DNA from: Neelides folsomi
Taxonomy: Eukaryota > Arthropoda > Collembola > Neelipleona > Neelidae
Length of the DNA: 34,074 nt
Reading direction: 5' to 3'
Assembly (NCBI GenBank): GCA_034687125.1
Contig: JAQGBZ010000543.1
Location: forward strand, 1-34,074
Position numbers and translations under genes: made by a program
Shown here: positions 11,433 through 23,898 of the stretch, piece by piece
Position numbering within the stretch: the first letter of the stretch is position 1
Layout: each line of letters begins with the position of its first letter
Notes under the pieces: generated by a model
The model's input: only the letters and a program-made list of their open reading frames with translations
What the model was told of the DNA's origin: nothing
The model's database searches: none

Positions 11433-14400
11433 ATGAGAGACAAATTTCGAGCTATTGGGAAACAACCACTCAAGTCGACCATTGGAAGAGTTGGGCGCTC
11501 TGATGACAAGAATTTTAAAGGAAGAGAAAAAGGATCCAATCAAAGTAGAAAACGTTCGAGGTCCCGATCAATTTCCCCAATTCGATCGAGAATATCTAAT
11601 AACTCAAACACGAGAAACAATACACTGATTAGAGATGCTCGTGAGAGATTCGATCTCGAAAGAGGTTCAAGAGTTGAAAGAAATCGCGAAGGAAGAAATA
11701 AACTACGAATGGATGAAGGTGGAAAGAAAATTCATTTTAATTTTAGTTGTCAAAATATCTCCAATGATGTGATTTCTCTTAGGGCGAAGAATGGAAAACG
11801 AGCGGAGATTTGGCCAAGGTGCTCGAGCCGAAAGGAGAAACAACTTTGATAAACCGAATTATCGACATGGGGAAGATAGAGAAAGAGATCGAGATCAACG
11901 GTTAAAATACAATTTAATTTAAACCAGATTACTAATATCGAATTTTCATTTATGCAGTTGGGGTCATAGTGGATATAATGATTTATACAAGAAGGAGTTT
12001 GATTTGAAAAGAAAGGAGAAATCATTTGATCAGAGACGTATGTCGCCACCTTCAACAAGAAGATCTCGTTCTCCCATTCGAAATAAATCATCAAGAACAA
12101 GGTTGGTAAAACTAATAATTTGTTAACTATTGCAATTTAGATGTTACAGTCTACGCTGAAGCTAACTTTTAAGTTTTTGTTAATAAGTTTTTTAGTTCTA
12201 GCCTCTTTATAATATTTAATAAAAATGTTTAATTTTTCAGACACGAAGAGCATCAATCATCTAGCCAACACGTTGGAAAGACTGAAATGATTAATGTAAA
12301 GAGATTTAATTCAATTAAAAACAAAGAAAGATTAGAAGGAGGGGAGTCAAATGTGAAGCCTTCTACTATAACTCTCAAAAAAGCGAAGCCTAAAACGATG
12401 AGTATTAAAACTGTTAGAAGCATTTTAGAGAAATCTAAATTGAAGAATCTTGAAAAGAATGCTGGTTTACCATTAAGTCCTTCATCTGCGTCTTCAGGGT
12501 CTCCAAAGCACAAAAGCAAGATTGTCAATAGTGCTAATAAGTCTGATTCAAAGGTAAGATGTACTCATATTATGATTTAATTACTGTTATTAGTAATCTT
12601 AATTGAAAAACACTCGAAATTTACGTTATACATGTATTGGATTGTATTGGACGCTAACTAAATTAATTTTTGGACTAACAGGAAAGTCGTGGTTCAAAAA
12701 GCGATGGGATGAGTTCTTCAGAAGATGAAGACGTTCTTCAACTTCATCCTAAAACCAAAGGAAGAAGTCGATCATTTTCTTATTCTGGTTCTTCATCTTC
12801 AGAAGAATCAAATAGCGACAGTTCAGCTTCATCTCATCTTAAGACCAAAAAGAATATCGCTAGAAATTCTTCTACCTCAACTTATAGTGACTCCGAGAGC
12901 TATTATTCTGACTTTTCAGCCAAAGAGAATCCCATTAGAAAAGCTGATTTGCAAAATACCTCCAAAACTCAAACAAATAAGAAATCTGACATAACTCAAA
13001 GTACTTCAAGTCCTATTGCATCTTCATCTTCGAGGGTTCCAAAAGGTAGGACATAAATATTCTTATGCAATATCATTCAATTTATATTTCATTTATGAAA
13101 TAAATAGCAAACTTGATATATCACTTTACAGTGGGCAAAGATTTGGGAGCTAAAAGTTCAAGAGAATTAGGAAAAAATTCGACACGAATTATTTCACAAG
13201 AAGGAGTTGGCCATATTTCTTCTCCAAATCCGAAGCAAAAAATGTCTTCCATAACTAATAAAAGAAAAGGATCTGGAAAATTACAAACACAAAAGAAACG
13301 ACCAGAAAGTAAGAAAATTATGACTTTGTCTCGAAATATTTAGAATTAATTTCCCCTTATTTTAATGATTTTGAATTACTTTATTACCTACATTGATTTT
13401 AATTATTTTTTATATTGTAGAAATTCGCTCTGACTCTGGTGAAACTGACACTAGCACAGAGTCTTCTTCCGAATCTGATTCTGAGCCTCGTATGACATTA
13501 TCAGAAAGGTTTGCTAAATTGAACCAGATGTGCAACGATAAAAGAGAATTTGCGAAGCCTATTTTATCTCCAGACGAAATTGATAAAAAATTAAAAGTAG
13601 TTAAAGATCTCAAGAGTTCTGATATGAAAGTTTTCATCGCATCTCCTTCACCGAAAGTACAGAGTAAAAGGTAATATAATAAAATTCAATTATGTTTATA
13701 TTATTTATATCTCTTATTCGCTTTTATTGTGTTTGTCATACATATCTATTTGTAAATTTATTTCATAAATCCAGATCACGTCCAGATAGTCCAGAATGTG
13801 GCGTAAATGAGAAATTATACTCGTCAGTTGAACGCAGACGACATTTTGAGAAAATGCAGCGCGATGAACCACAGGACCGGCCTTCTGATTGGTCTGATGT
13901 TAGAGTTCGATATAATTATTACAAGTAAGTTTTTTAAGTCATATTGAAGATTTTTTAAATATGATGTATTTTTAATAATGATAGGAAATTAATAATAAAT
14001 TCACTTCAATTAATTTTAGGGATCGTGGGTATTTTAACGAACGTCCCTTAGATCTAGAGGCTTATGTGAAATGGGAAAATTGGTGGTACGCTTATCGAGA
14101 TTGGCTTGCAAACACTGGTTATTATGACAGAAAGAATCAAGACCACTCTGAGCCCCGCTACGATGAAAGAGATGTGCCCATGAGATCATCTTGGGGTCAT
14201 CAGTCTCACTATCCTCCTTCTCATAATTTAAGGACTGATCTTCCAACAAGGAGAGTTGAAAGATACAATACTTTACCTTCACGTCAAATTTTTCAACGAG
14301 AACCGCAACCACTACCATTGAATCATGTACCTATAAGGAGTCGGATCGGAAGAATTCCTGGAGGCTCTCTTGTTGTGAATATCCGCCAAGGTAATTCATT

Positions 14401-14467
14401 AGGAACTCCTTCTGGGTTCGGAAGAAGAGTTGGGGTCGTCAAGAATGTGAATAACTCTCGAATGTAG
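11433..14467 (+). CDS. RS-rich nuclear protein with Trp-rich C-terminal module, family not recognised
   Basis: Nine exons join in phase: 11433–11718, 11783–11900, 11958–12101, 12241–12553, 12682–13045, 13132–13308, 13421–13670, 13775–13924 and 14020–14467, giving 749 residues. Visible parts: an N-terminal basic region with SR dipeptides (RKRSRSRSISPIRSR) rich in Arg, Glu and Asp; a second RS patch (RRSRSPIRNKSSRTR); long Ser/Asp/Glu tracts around residues 295–490; a conserved-looking helix LSERFAKLNQM near 494–504; then from about 551 to 640 a structured segment with EKLYSSVERRRHFEKMQRDE, DRGYFNERPLDLEAYVKWEN and WWYAYRDWL; and a Gly/Arg-rich C-terminus. RS proteins of this composition usually act in pre-mRNA splicing or mRNP assembly in nuclear speckles; that role is inferred from composition only. 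Exon structure and coding potential are strong, the name is not known to me. Confidence 0.85.
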
Positions 14468-15308
14468 ATGCATAATAATATGATTTAATATATATTTATA
14501 GGTATTAAACGTATAACCATTATTTTCAAATATTCTTTGTTCCTCTAACTTATTGTTAAACTAGGTATTAATTTGTATTTCTCATGCTTAGATTTTGGAA
14601 TTGATCCTTTAATCTTAAAATGTGTAAATAGTTAAGACGTTGATTTATAACAAAATATTTTAATTTTAAATTATAAGTTTATAAGGATGTTTTTATGGAG
14701 TAGGTCGATATTGTTCAAAATTGCTTGAAATCTTATTTAAGATATTCGTTTTATTAATTCATGATGTATGATAGACAATTCTTATAAATCGTTTTAAGAC
14801 GAATCATTGATAAAAATCATGATAAAAATTATAACTTACCTATATTGAAAATTGGAAATGTAAACATTGTTATAAATTAAGAGGTCATAAAAGCGAATAC
14901 CTAATAAAAATCTACGTCAATTGGTAATTTTAAATACAATGTTAGTAAATGTATTATAGGTATGTTACATAAATACAGATAGTTCTGGGTATATTACATA
15001 ATTGTAATATGCCTATTTGATAATTGTATTTATAATTATTAGACATTACTAGTAGTAATTTAGTCAAAATCGAATTGTATTAACTTTTCAAAAAGGAAAA
15101 TCGGCCCATTTCTGGAATACAGATCTATCGTAAGGTTGTTAATCGTTTTATTTTTATGTTAGCATAAACGCTAAACATTAAATATTTTGAACTTCGAATT
15201 GATTCTTTTTCTTATGGTTAGCTTTAAAATATGAATTTTTAGTCCATGCTTAAAATCGAATACCTAAGCATGAAAGTTGGAATATAAAATATATCAAATC
15301 ACCATATT
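14468..15308. other. Convergent intergenic region between the RS-rich gene and yellow-like
   Basis: AT-rich, stops in all frames, no recognised gene or repeat. It contains the 3' UTRs of the two convergent genes. Confidence 0.5.
14504..14509 (+). promoter_or_regulatory. Possible poly(A) signal ATTAAA for the RS-rich gene
   Basis: ATTAAA 37 bp after the stop codon. No AATAAA was seen closer. Weak in such AT-rich sequence. Confidence 0.25.
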
Positions 15309-17219
15309 TTAATAATTGAGATTAAAGAGTAATAGAAATGAGAATGTGAATGATAGGTAAATATAAGGTTTTAAAACAGGAGAGAGAGAGTTGGGCCCTT
15401 CCATTCGATGATGAAGTTGATCCTTTGGTTCAAATGGTTTGTTTCCTCTTCTCTCTGCTTCGTATCTGCTCACCTTCTCAACTTCTGTTGACGATGAGTC
15501 GGTCGAGGATTCCGATGGATCATGAGAAGAAAGATCATAATGGGTTTTCTTCACTTCTCTCGAACTATCTGATTTCCCTCTCATGAACACATTTCCTTCA
15601 GTTTGACTTTCACTCATTTTTCCTTTAACATCTTCGTTTGCAGAATGCATATAAGATTTAGATCCAAGATAAACACGGATGACTCTGAAGTTAGAATCCT
15701 GAAACAATTACCAAATGTCATTAAATTATAGAAATTGTTTAGTTAAGTCACGCTCTTTTTATAATCTGTTTGATCATTGGAACCTGAAAGTCATAAGTGT
15801 TTGTAATGAATCTTTGAAGTCTGTTTGTAGTAACGTAAAGATATCCAATTTCGTCAAATGCAAATGTGTCTGGCCATTGCATCTCAATGTTATTTTGTAT
15901 GAGAAGCGTCGTTGTCTTCCCATCGAGCTGCTCATGATGAGAAGTGTTAAAAAACCGGACAGAGTTTTCTCCTAAAAGTCCATATAACAATAATCCTTTG
16001 GAATCCATTGCGAGCCCAGCAGATTGAGAAGATTTTTTCCCAATTTTCTTAATTTCTTCATCTTTAAGTTCTAATGAAGATCCGCCCTCAATACTTTCTT
16101 TCAAATATTTTGTTTCCACTGTATAAATTTCAAAACTGCTGATTGCACAGTAGTAAAGGATGTCAAACCCTTTGTCCAGTGGAGAGAGTGCAATTCCGTT
16201 AACATTAGAGTTGATCGTATAGTTGATCTCTATTATGAAAATAAAAATCCAGATACATTAAATTATAAAATACAAATAAATCATTCTTGGCTTCAAATCC
16301 AAAGCTTGGTTTGATTAACGATACACACAAATTTATGCACGAATGCCAAAAGCCACAATGCGTGAAATATTACGTATGTGTAATGTTTTAATGTTTAACA
16401 TTGAGGATTGGAAACCAGTTTCACTCTCAACGTCTTCATCTTAATTAGTGAGAAAATGAATTAAATATTACCCAGTATATTGAGATTCAAAGCATTTGAA
16501 TCAGCATTCATGCTCGGATGCTGAACCGACCAACTCTTGTTTTCTCCATAATTGTAAACGATAATTTTGGCTTCGGCAGCGTCAGTGATATAAGCCCAGC
16601 ACTTTTCCATTGTTGTACATCCCACCACGAGGTCGTTGAGGAAATTCCTCGTCCAAGAAACCACTTCTCTTGGAAAGTCATACCTCCAAAGAATTTTGTC
16701 CTTCTCTAGGTCAATTATAGTGAGCTTGGGAGGGCAAAGCTCTGGCCCAGTCGCACCAGTCAATTCTCTTCCAACATCCAACACCCACATCCGCCCAAAC
16801 TGGTCAATTTCCATTGATTGAACATACTGGAAAGCTTCGCAGTTCCCCAACTCTTGCATTTGCCATGAAGGATATGGAATAAGAAGTTTTTCCTTCTCTT
16901 CCCCAGTTCCTTGCTCAACATAAGCAAGTGTTGCTGGGATTGCAGGTCTCCACCGGGGAACGGAGAGAAACACGCGATTGTTCATCACTTTGATCCCGGC
17001 TATCACATTATTCTTATGATCGAATCCTTCAACAGCTTCGAACTTTTGTTTCATTTCCAAAGATTCGTATTTAAAGTCTATAGATTTCCAACTTAGGACG
17101 GTTTCTGGGATTGACAAAGGCCGTTCGACGGCTTCTTCTGACTCTTCCATTTCTTCGGCATGAGATGAAAAGATTGCAAATGAAAACAACCAAACCACTG
17201 AGGGTGCAAGTAATAACAT
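15309..17219 (-). CDS. Yellow / major royal jelly family protein with signal peptide and hydrophobic C-terminus
   Basis: Yellow family proteins are secreted six-bladed beta-propellers of arthropods; some act in melanin and cuticle pigmentation, including dopachrome conversion. Exons 16472–17219, 15784–16229 and 15309–15698 (minus) join in phase to 527 residues. Residues 1–21 form a signal peptide (MLLLAPSVVWLFSFAIFSSHA). The MRJP domain follows: FDHKNNVIAGIKVMNNRVFL, SVPRWRPAIPATLAYV, MEIDQFGRMWVLDVGR, DLVVGC…CWAYITDA, NVNGIALSP and WPDTFAFDEIGYLYVTTNRL. From about 415 the protein turns into a polar Ser/Glu/Lys-rich extension, then GPNSLSPVLK and a hydrophobic end (about 510–523). That end resembles a GPI-anchor signal or a membrane tail, unusual for the family. 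Family secure; subfamily and last-exon boundary less so. Confidence 0.92.
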
Positions 17220-19635
17220 TTTAACTATGGGCTAGCAAATAAGTTAATAAGTATAGATAATGAGATTGGGTTAATTAGACGTTGGCGAGGTCCTCGGCTT
17301 CCTCTGTGCATTCAGAGAGGCGGGCAAAGACTGGGGAAGAATGGATTTGATCCCAGGCTTATTATCTCCCTGCCCTTCTAACAATATTTGCCAATTTCTC
17401 CCTTGTTTCTCCCCTTCTCACAGTCGAACACGCGAAATGTGAGGAGAGTATAATTAATTACCATATTCTTCCTCAGCTTCGCCGTTGAAGGACGCAGCAT
17501 GCAAATAAAATGCCTTGGGATATTATCCCTCCACAAATTCATTACGAGAGGATGTTTTAAGTTGAATATTATGTATTTGACTTTTCTTATCATCAAATTG
17601 AACCTACAATTTGAGGGCAATTTTGAAAGTTAGCAAAATTATGTATTTGACAAACTATTGGTCCCTCCTTAATTGAAAACAGTCATAATTTTTACGACGA
17701 CCGTTTTTGTTAAAGTTTCATTTTAAATCATATTATTATAAAGTAAATAGCTTTAACCTAGCATAGTGATCAAACGATTATAGTAATTTTAAATGACATT
17801 CTCCCTACATATTTGAATTGACACTTTCATGATTTGGTTAGGTTGATGACAATGAGAGTATTGAATGTATTTATGTATTCGCAAGAATTTCACACCTTTA
17901 TAAGATAAAATTAAGATCCGCCTTTTCAAGTTAAATTACAAGACATCCCCAATAGGCAATTTTTAAACTTCTATAGATAAATTACCTAAAATTAGAAATA
18001 AAAAGTTAGATTTCTCACAGGACTAAGCTAAAGGTTTCATTCGATCTATGTATTTATTCGACTTAACATGCCGAATTACATATTTAGGTATCTTATGTAC
18101 GTATAAATAGGATAGGTAGAATCTGGATATGCGTATTTCTGTATCGTAGTACTATAATGCAGTGGTTGAAACTTTTAACCCTATCCAAATTAATTCTTAA
18201 AGCAATGCAATAATCATACGTAATGTATTGTAATGATTTTTGTTCAAAGAATTATCATTCATGAGTATAGCCATGAAGTTAATGCGCATTTCAAGTATCA
18301 AATAAAGAACGCAAACATTCGTTTACATCAATTATAATTCGCTGTAAATTAAACAATTGCTCCAAAGGTGCCGATATTGAACAAATGAAATAAATTACGT
18401 TCGTTTGCATTATTATCTAACGACATGGGAGGTATGAAACGAATCTATTTAACTAGGAGAAGGTAGCTAATAATCATCTACCTATTAAATTTACGACATT
18501 ATAATGTACATGTCCATTAATGCATTAATGATATTAAGAACAAAAAGATGAAATAAAGTGTTGTTTCATGAGAAAATAATCTTCAACTTTTCTCACATTA
18601 CGGTATAAACTGTACCATTATCCTTAAAAGAGTATTTTGATTTTTGATGATGAATCTTGGTGCCAGCTTCACATTTATTCCATTTACATGCTACCCTTTA
18701 AAGGTAAAATTAAATTATCCTTTAAGATCCATTTTCTAAAATTCATGCGGTTAGCTTGTAATGTCATAAAGTAATAAAAAAACATTAAAAAATGTAATTT
18801 AAATAAATTTGAGTTTATTATTTTTAAAACAAAAAATTGAATTATAGCTAAATAATTATAATCTAAGTAAATGTTTGTGGAATACGCGTAAATCAAAGTG
18901 AAAATATTAAGATACTGGGTCTGAAATTTGACTCTTCTAACTTAGGAAAGCCATTTTTCTATTGTCAAAAACTGTAACATAAACTGTTAAACATATTTGT
19001 TATATAAAAAGCTGTATGCTATAAAATCATTAAAAAATATGTTAAGTCAGTTTCATGTAAAATCAATAGATAACTTAGAACTGATATAAATTTGAAAGAG
19101 TCTCAATTGAGATGAAGCAAACCGTTGGTTAGTTGAATGTTGAAAACCTTTATGAAAATTTAAATCTATCAATACAATAAATGTTTAGGATACAAACATC
19201 TGTATTCACCCCAAATTATTTTAAAAATACATTACTTCATCAATTCATCATCAAAAATATTGTCATCAAACAAGAAGAAAATCAAACATTCACACTTCAT
19301 TTACACCATCTTCAAATTGAGGTAAAAAATCTCTACTTTACACTGGACCCAAATTATGGAATTAGATAAAAGCCCTCAATACCAATATCCTTAACCTTAA
19401 CAGAATTGAATTAAAGAAAAAACATTTAAATATTTACATATATAGTATGATAATCAATAATTTTAACATAATATTTATAACTGTTATCATATAACATATG
19501 TATCATTGTCAGCTTATTTGGCATAAAGAGCCTAAATAAGTCAAGCCCACGTAAATATGGAAGAAGAATAAGCAAGTGAGGGCAGGGTGAGCAGTGAGGG
19601 CTGTTGTAACTTGTACCAACCCGGGTTTTATACAT
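17220..19635. other. Intergenic region upstream of yellow-like, downstream of transaldolase
   Basis: About 2.4 kb. 17280–17500 is relatively GC- and pyrimidine-rich and is the likely promoter or leader of the yellow-like gene. The rest is AT-rich with only short chance frames (for example 19181–19369 and 18684–18896). No repeat or RNA gene recognised. Confidence 0.45.
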
Positions 19636-21186
19636 TTAAATTTTTCTTTCAAATCGTTCCTTGAGCAAATTTTCCAACTTAACAGCATCAGCCGTAAAGT
19701 TTCGAATTCCTTCAGATAATTTGTCGGTGGCCATTTGATCTTCATTCATCATCCATCGAAAGATTTTCTCATTCATCACAATTTTCTCCAAATTTGTGCT
19801 CTTGGCTAGTAAAAGAAAAGGATAATTTAATCAAATAAAAGTTGATATTCAAGATAAGATAGAAATATTTCACTGTCTAATCTCCATTAACAAACTACCG
19901 ATTAATTAAGGTGGAAATAATATAAATTAAAAAAGAATACCAGAGCTTTCACTGAGACGTCGTGGGACGGATTCATTGGATGATGCCAATTCTTGAAGAA
20001 GTACAGGTGAGATGGTAAGAAGATCGCAACCAGCAAGAGCTTTCACTTCACCTATAATTATAATAAAAAATGTTAAGTCAATACATATGAGAACTCGTAT
20101 TTACTAGTATTTATGCGTAGAACTTAAATTGAATTAATTCTACTGATTTTGTATTCTATTATGAAAATTAAAATTACCAGTATTTCTGAAGGATGCTCCC
20201 ATCACTTGAGTCTTGTATCCAAATTTCTTGTAGTAATTGTAGATCAGCGTGACGCTGATGACCCCTGGGTCTTCCAAAGGTTCATAAGACTTCTTACCAT
20301 TATTTGCCACGTGCCAGTCCATAATGCGACCAACGTATGGAGAAATGAGCGTCACGACATCAGCACAAGCCACGGCTTGAGCGAAAGAGAACAAAAGGGT
20401 CAAATTGCAATTGATCTTCTCTTCTTTTTCCAAAAATCTGAAATGATTAATGTATGTAGTATTAAATTTTCTCTTTAATTTCAATAGTAGTAAATTGTTT
20501 AAATCATTTAAATTATGTGAGATAAATAAAATACTTTGCAGCTTCGATTCCTTCCCAAGTAGAGGCCAATTTGATGAGGATTCTTGTCCGTGGAATTCCG
20601 GCTGCTTCGTAGAGAGTGATGAATTTCTTCGCCTTTGCAATTGACCCTTCTTTGTCGAACGACAGCCGTGCGTCCAATTCAGTTGACACCCGTCCTGGGA
20701 CCATTTTAAGGATGTGACACCCAAAGAGAACGAAAAGTTTGTCTGAAGCTGCTTGAACCATTTCATCGACATTTGACCTGACATTAAGATGGAAAAACGA
20801 ATTGAGAATAAAATCAAAGGGATTTGTTTGTTTATTACGCTCCGCAGGTTCTTCCATACTCGACAGCTTCGTCAATTAAAGGTTTGTATTGTGGCATGGT
20901 TGAAGCTGCCAGGATGAGCGAAGGATTCGTTGTGGCATCAGTTGGTCCATATATTTTGATAGCTATAAAATAAAAATTAACATATTTGTTAGGTTAAAGA
21001 TTACAAATAGTCAATGAACGATCTATAGAAATGTGTTGATATTCTTTTGGTTTGTTGATATTGATGGCGAATTTATCATATAATTGATTCTGAATATATC
21101 CAAGGCATGGGATAATTACCTTCAAAGTCGCCGGTGTCAGCGACGACGGTTGTGAACTTCTTGAGTTGATCAAGAGACGAAGACAT
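19636..21186 (-). CDS. Taldo1: Transaldolase
   Basis: Transaldolase moves a dihydroxyacetone unit between sedoheptulose 7-phosphate and glyceraldehyde 3-phosphate in the non-oxidative pentose phosphate pathway, in the cytosol. Six minus-strand exons join in phase: 21120–21186, 20839–20962, 20535–20777, 20178–20437, 19941–20051 and 19636–19805, giving 324 residues (human 337). The start is [20 protein letters not shown]. Signature [10 protein letters not shown] follows, then [14 protein letters not shown] and [17 protein letters not shown], whose K133 aligns with the Schiff-base lysine. Further on are [36 protein letters not shown] and [17 protein letters not shown]. Nothing essential is missing. 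It lies between PHF5A and the yellow-like gene, all on the minus strand, with kilobase gaps, so no operon is suggested. Confidence 0.97.
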
Positions 21187-22415
21187 CTTAGCTGCTTCGA
21201 GTTCGTATCAAGTTCGTTCACACTGGGGAATGAAAGCAAACTATTCGACTATCCTGACTCCTTTATAAATGGATTAGGTACTCTGTATATGTATTATCTC
21301 ACTTTTAAGGAGCTATTATATTTATTTTTAGGATAATACCAATATAAAAATGAACAATTACAGTTTGGGTTATGAGAGATATTTTTAAATAGATTTCGAG
21401 AGAAGGGTCTCATAAGTGATTAATGGGATGAAAGGTCAGTTTGGTTTTCTACCTTTATAGCTCTGCCCAAATAGATTTCTGAGGATTCGGGATATTTAAA
21501 CTAATATATTTTTTTAATGTAATTATGTGGAGATAAATTATCTGTACGGAAAGAAAGGAATGCAATTAGTTTTGTCTTTATAAATCCTTTTATTCTTTGT
21601 CACGTTCGTTCCTCGTGTTTTGAAACATTTGATAATTTGTTTTGGAACTTTGTTTTATGCCCAATTACATAGTTAACGATAATTTATTTAAAAATTTATC
21701 TCAGGAGTTTTTATATTCAAAATTACAAGTGAAGTTGAAGGCTACAAGTCTAGCAATTGTCTAAATTAATTTTTAATGTTCCGAGTTTCTTGAACTCTCA
21801 AAACGACAGGGACACTTGCATGCATAGGAGAACATCAACATCCGTATTGATAGGGGGAGACTTTTCACAAAACTTGGATTTACCAAGCCCATTTCACGGT
21901 AAAATGGGCTTGGTAAATCCAAGGAAAGTTTAAAAGTGGTTTTACGTGTTTTTGAGTTTTTGCTTAAATAATTAATTGAAAAAATGTTAAAAATGTTTAA
22001 TGAAAAACGAGTCGGTTCGGTAATTAAATGGTGCGATTCTCTATAAGATTAGTATTTTCTGAAGTACACGTATTTACGTATGCTCTCCATTTACATATTT
22101 ATCATTTCAATTGAAATGAGCATGAGCCATTAAATATAGTTATTTGTACATTAGATTATACAATTAAAAAATTGCGCGATTTTTTTCATTACAATTTTAA
22201 TTTTTAATTCATCTTCGAAAATATTATATTTACTTACATTTAGTTTAGGATCAATAAACTATAATACCTACATTATGTACCAAAAGTTTAATTTTACTAA
22301 CAATTAGAGAATTTGTATTAAGTCATTTAAAAGTAAATTGGAATTTTAAACCAGGGATTGAATGAGGGAAAAGAAATAAAAAATAATCATAATTACACCA
22401 TGATGTAATAATTTC
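21187..22415. other. Intergenic region between PHF5A and transaldolase
   Basis: AT-rich and non-coding. It holds the transaldolase upstream region and, near its middle, the long perfect hairpin at 21873–21923. Nothing else is recognised. Confidence 0.5.
21873..21923. repeat. Perfect 22-bp inverted repeat with 7-nt loop
   Basis: The left arm 21873–21894 and right arm 21902–21923 are exact reverse complements, separated by the loop CACGGTA. Each arm also contains a smaller nested inverted repeat (CTTGG-n5-CCAAG), so an alternative two-hairpin fold is possible. The arms are richer in GC than their surroundings. Possible explanations are a MITE core, a small structured RNA, or a recent palindromic insertion. 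Confidence 0.9.
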
Positions 22416-23052
22416 CTATCGCTTTTTAAATCCATACTTTTTTCGTTCATAAAACAAATCCGTTTTGGAACTTCCGAGGTTTACGATCTTGGGACATCCA
22501 TCTCTCTAAAAATTAAAAATCAATATGGAATTATTATTTCGTAAAAATTAAAAGGCATTATAGCATAATATAGGTAGTATTGATTTAAGTTAAAAAATAA
22601 CTAAAAGTAAAGACTAACGGCTTTAATTGATTTCATTAAATATTCAAGATGATTGTAAAAATAAAACTTACATCTTTTTCTTGTATAGTGCATTCTTTGC
22701 AATAATATGCATCCGATACTCCAGGTCCTCCACATATGACACATCTTCCTTGATAGGAGCCGTAGTTACACTCGTCGCAGATCCGAACCAGAGTGCAGGG
22801 GCGTACATAGGAATCACAAATGACACATTTACCATCGCATTTTTCGCAGAGTCTTCCAATAGCTATAATATAAACAAATGACTTTTATTAGCTTATAATT
22901 TCAAAATCAATTAACTCTTTAAAAAGTCAGAAAGTGAGTATGCGAGGGCATCGCCGGTTCGTCGGCATTTCTTAAAAGTACAAAATTGTGAATATCTTAC
23001 CAACGCCAGGTTGCTTCCTACAGAAAATCAAGTCAGGATGATGTTTTGCCAT
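22416..23052 (-). CDS. Phf5a: PHD finger-like protein 5A (SF3B14b), SF3b subunit
   Basis: PHF5A is a core subunit of the SF3b part of U2 snRNP; it sits near SF3B1 and helps recognise the branch point in the spliceosome. Exons 23001–23052, 22672–22862 and 22416–22505 (minus) join in phase to 110 residues, exactly the usual length. The start is [20 protein letters not shown]. Cysteine pairs that bind zinc in the trefoil-knot fold are all there: [24 protein letters not shown] and CKEC. The end is [15 protein letters not shown] followed by [13 protein letters not shown], as in other animals. It is one of the most conserved proteins in eukaryotes, so the identification is secure. Its 5' end faces nicastrin 846 bp away on the other strand. 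Confidence 0.98.
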
Positions 23053-23898
23053 TTGAAACAAAGGATTGTTTTAAATAAGAGTCGGTTTAGTAAATGGTCC
23101 AAAGATCAAATGATCAATTAGATTTTGATAATAAAAAGAGTCAAAGAAAAAGAGTCGATGTGAATGGTAAATGAAAATCGCGCTGAATGCTTTCTTATGT
23201 ATTCGTCTATAGGGTTTCACGAGTTAGATGAATGGGAGATTTTACCTCTTGACGTGTGGTTGATGAACTGTGGTGTGACTCTGTCTGTTGAACAAATCCA
23301 TCCAAAGATTCAGAGTTTCAATCAGAGTTCTTGTCTTCTTCCAAACATTGGCCGACAATTACCTAATTAGTCGAATAATCATCAAGAAATGCAAGCAACG
23401 AATTGTAAGCAATGATTATATAATTTAGATTTAACCATCGATAGACGTAATTTAATTCTTTAAAACAATTCGATCAAAATACTTATCCGAACCGATATTG
23501 AGATTTTACTATTAATAAATTATGATTCTAACATCTAACCTAAACTAACAATAAGCACTGATTTTTAATCAAAATAGTTCAATTAAATTGGTTTTTAACA
23601 AGATATTAAAAAATTGGTTTTTAACAAGTTATTAACGATATTAGTTTAAATAGACAATGACTCATGCCGCTCTTTATAACCAGTCATATTATTATCTTAA
23701 ATATCCTGTTCCTGTTATCTTTAGTTGATTTTTAAATAATTAATTTCAATAATAATCAATTGGAATAATTAGATGATTTCAGGATTAACGTTGATTTTTT
23801 TTATTCTTTTAGTTAAACTTACTTCAAGTACGAATTATTGTTAAAATCTCATGTACTTGGCAAAGCGTATTTGACATTTTCCACTTGAACACGTTAAA
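23053..23898. other. Divergent upstream region shared by PHF5A and nicastrin
   Basis: 846 bp between two divergent start codons, so promoters of both genes must lie here. AT-rich; the frame at 23164–23370 has no recognisable similarity. It carries the short direct repeat at 23585–23634. Confidence 0.5.
23585..23634. repeat. Two-copy direct repeat, period 26 bp
   Basis: Copies at 23585–23608 and 23611–23634 (each begins AAATTGGTTTTTAACAAG) match at 23 of 24 positions. Probably a local tandem duplication; no function is implied. Confidence 0.8.
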
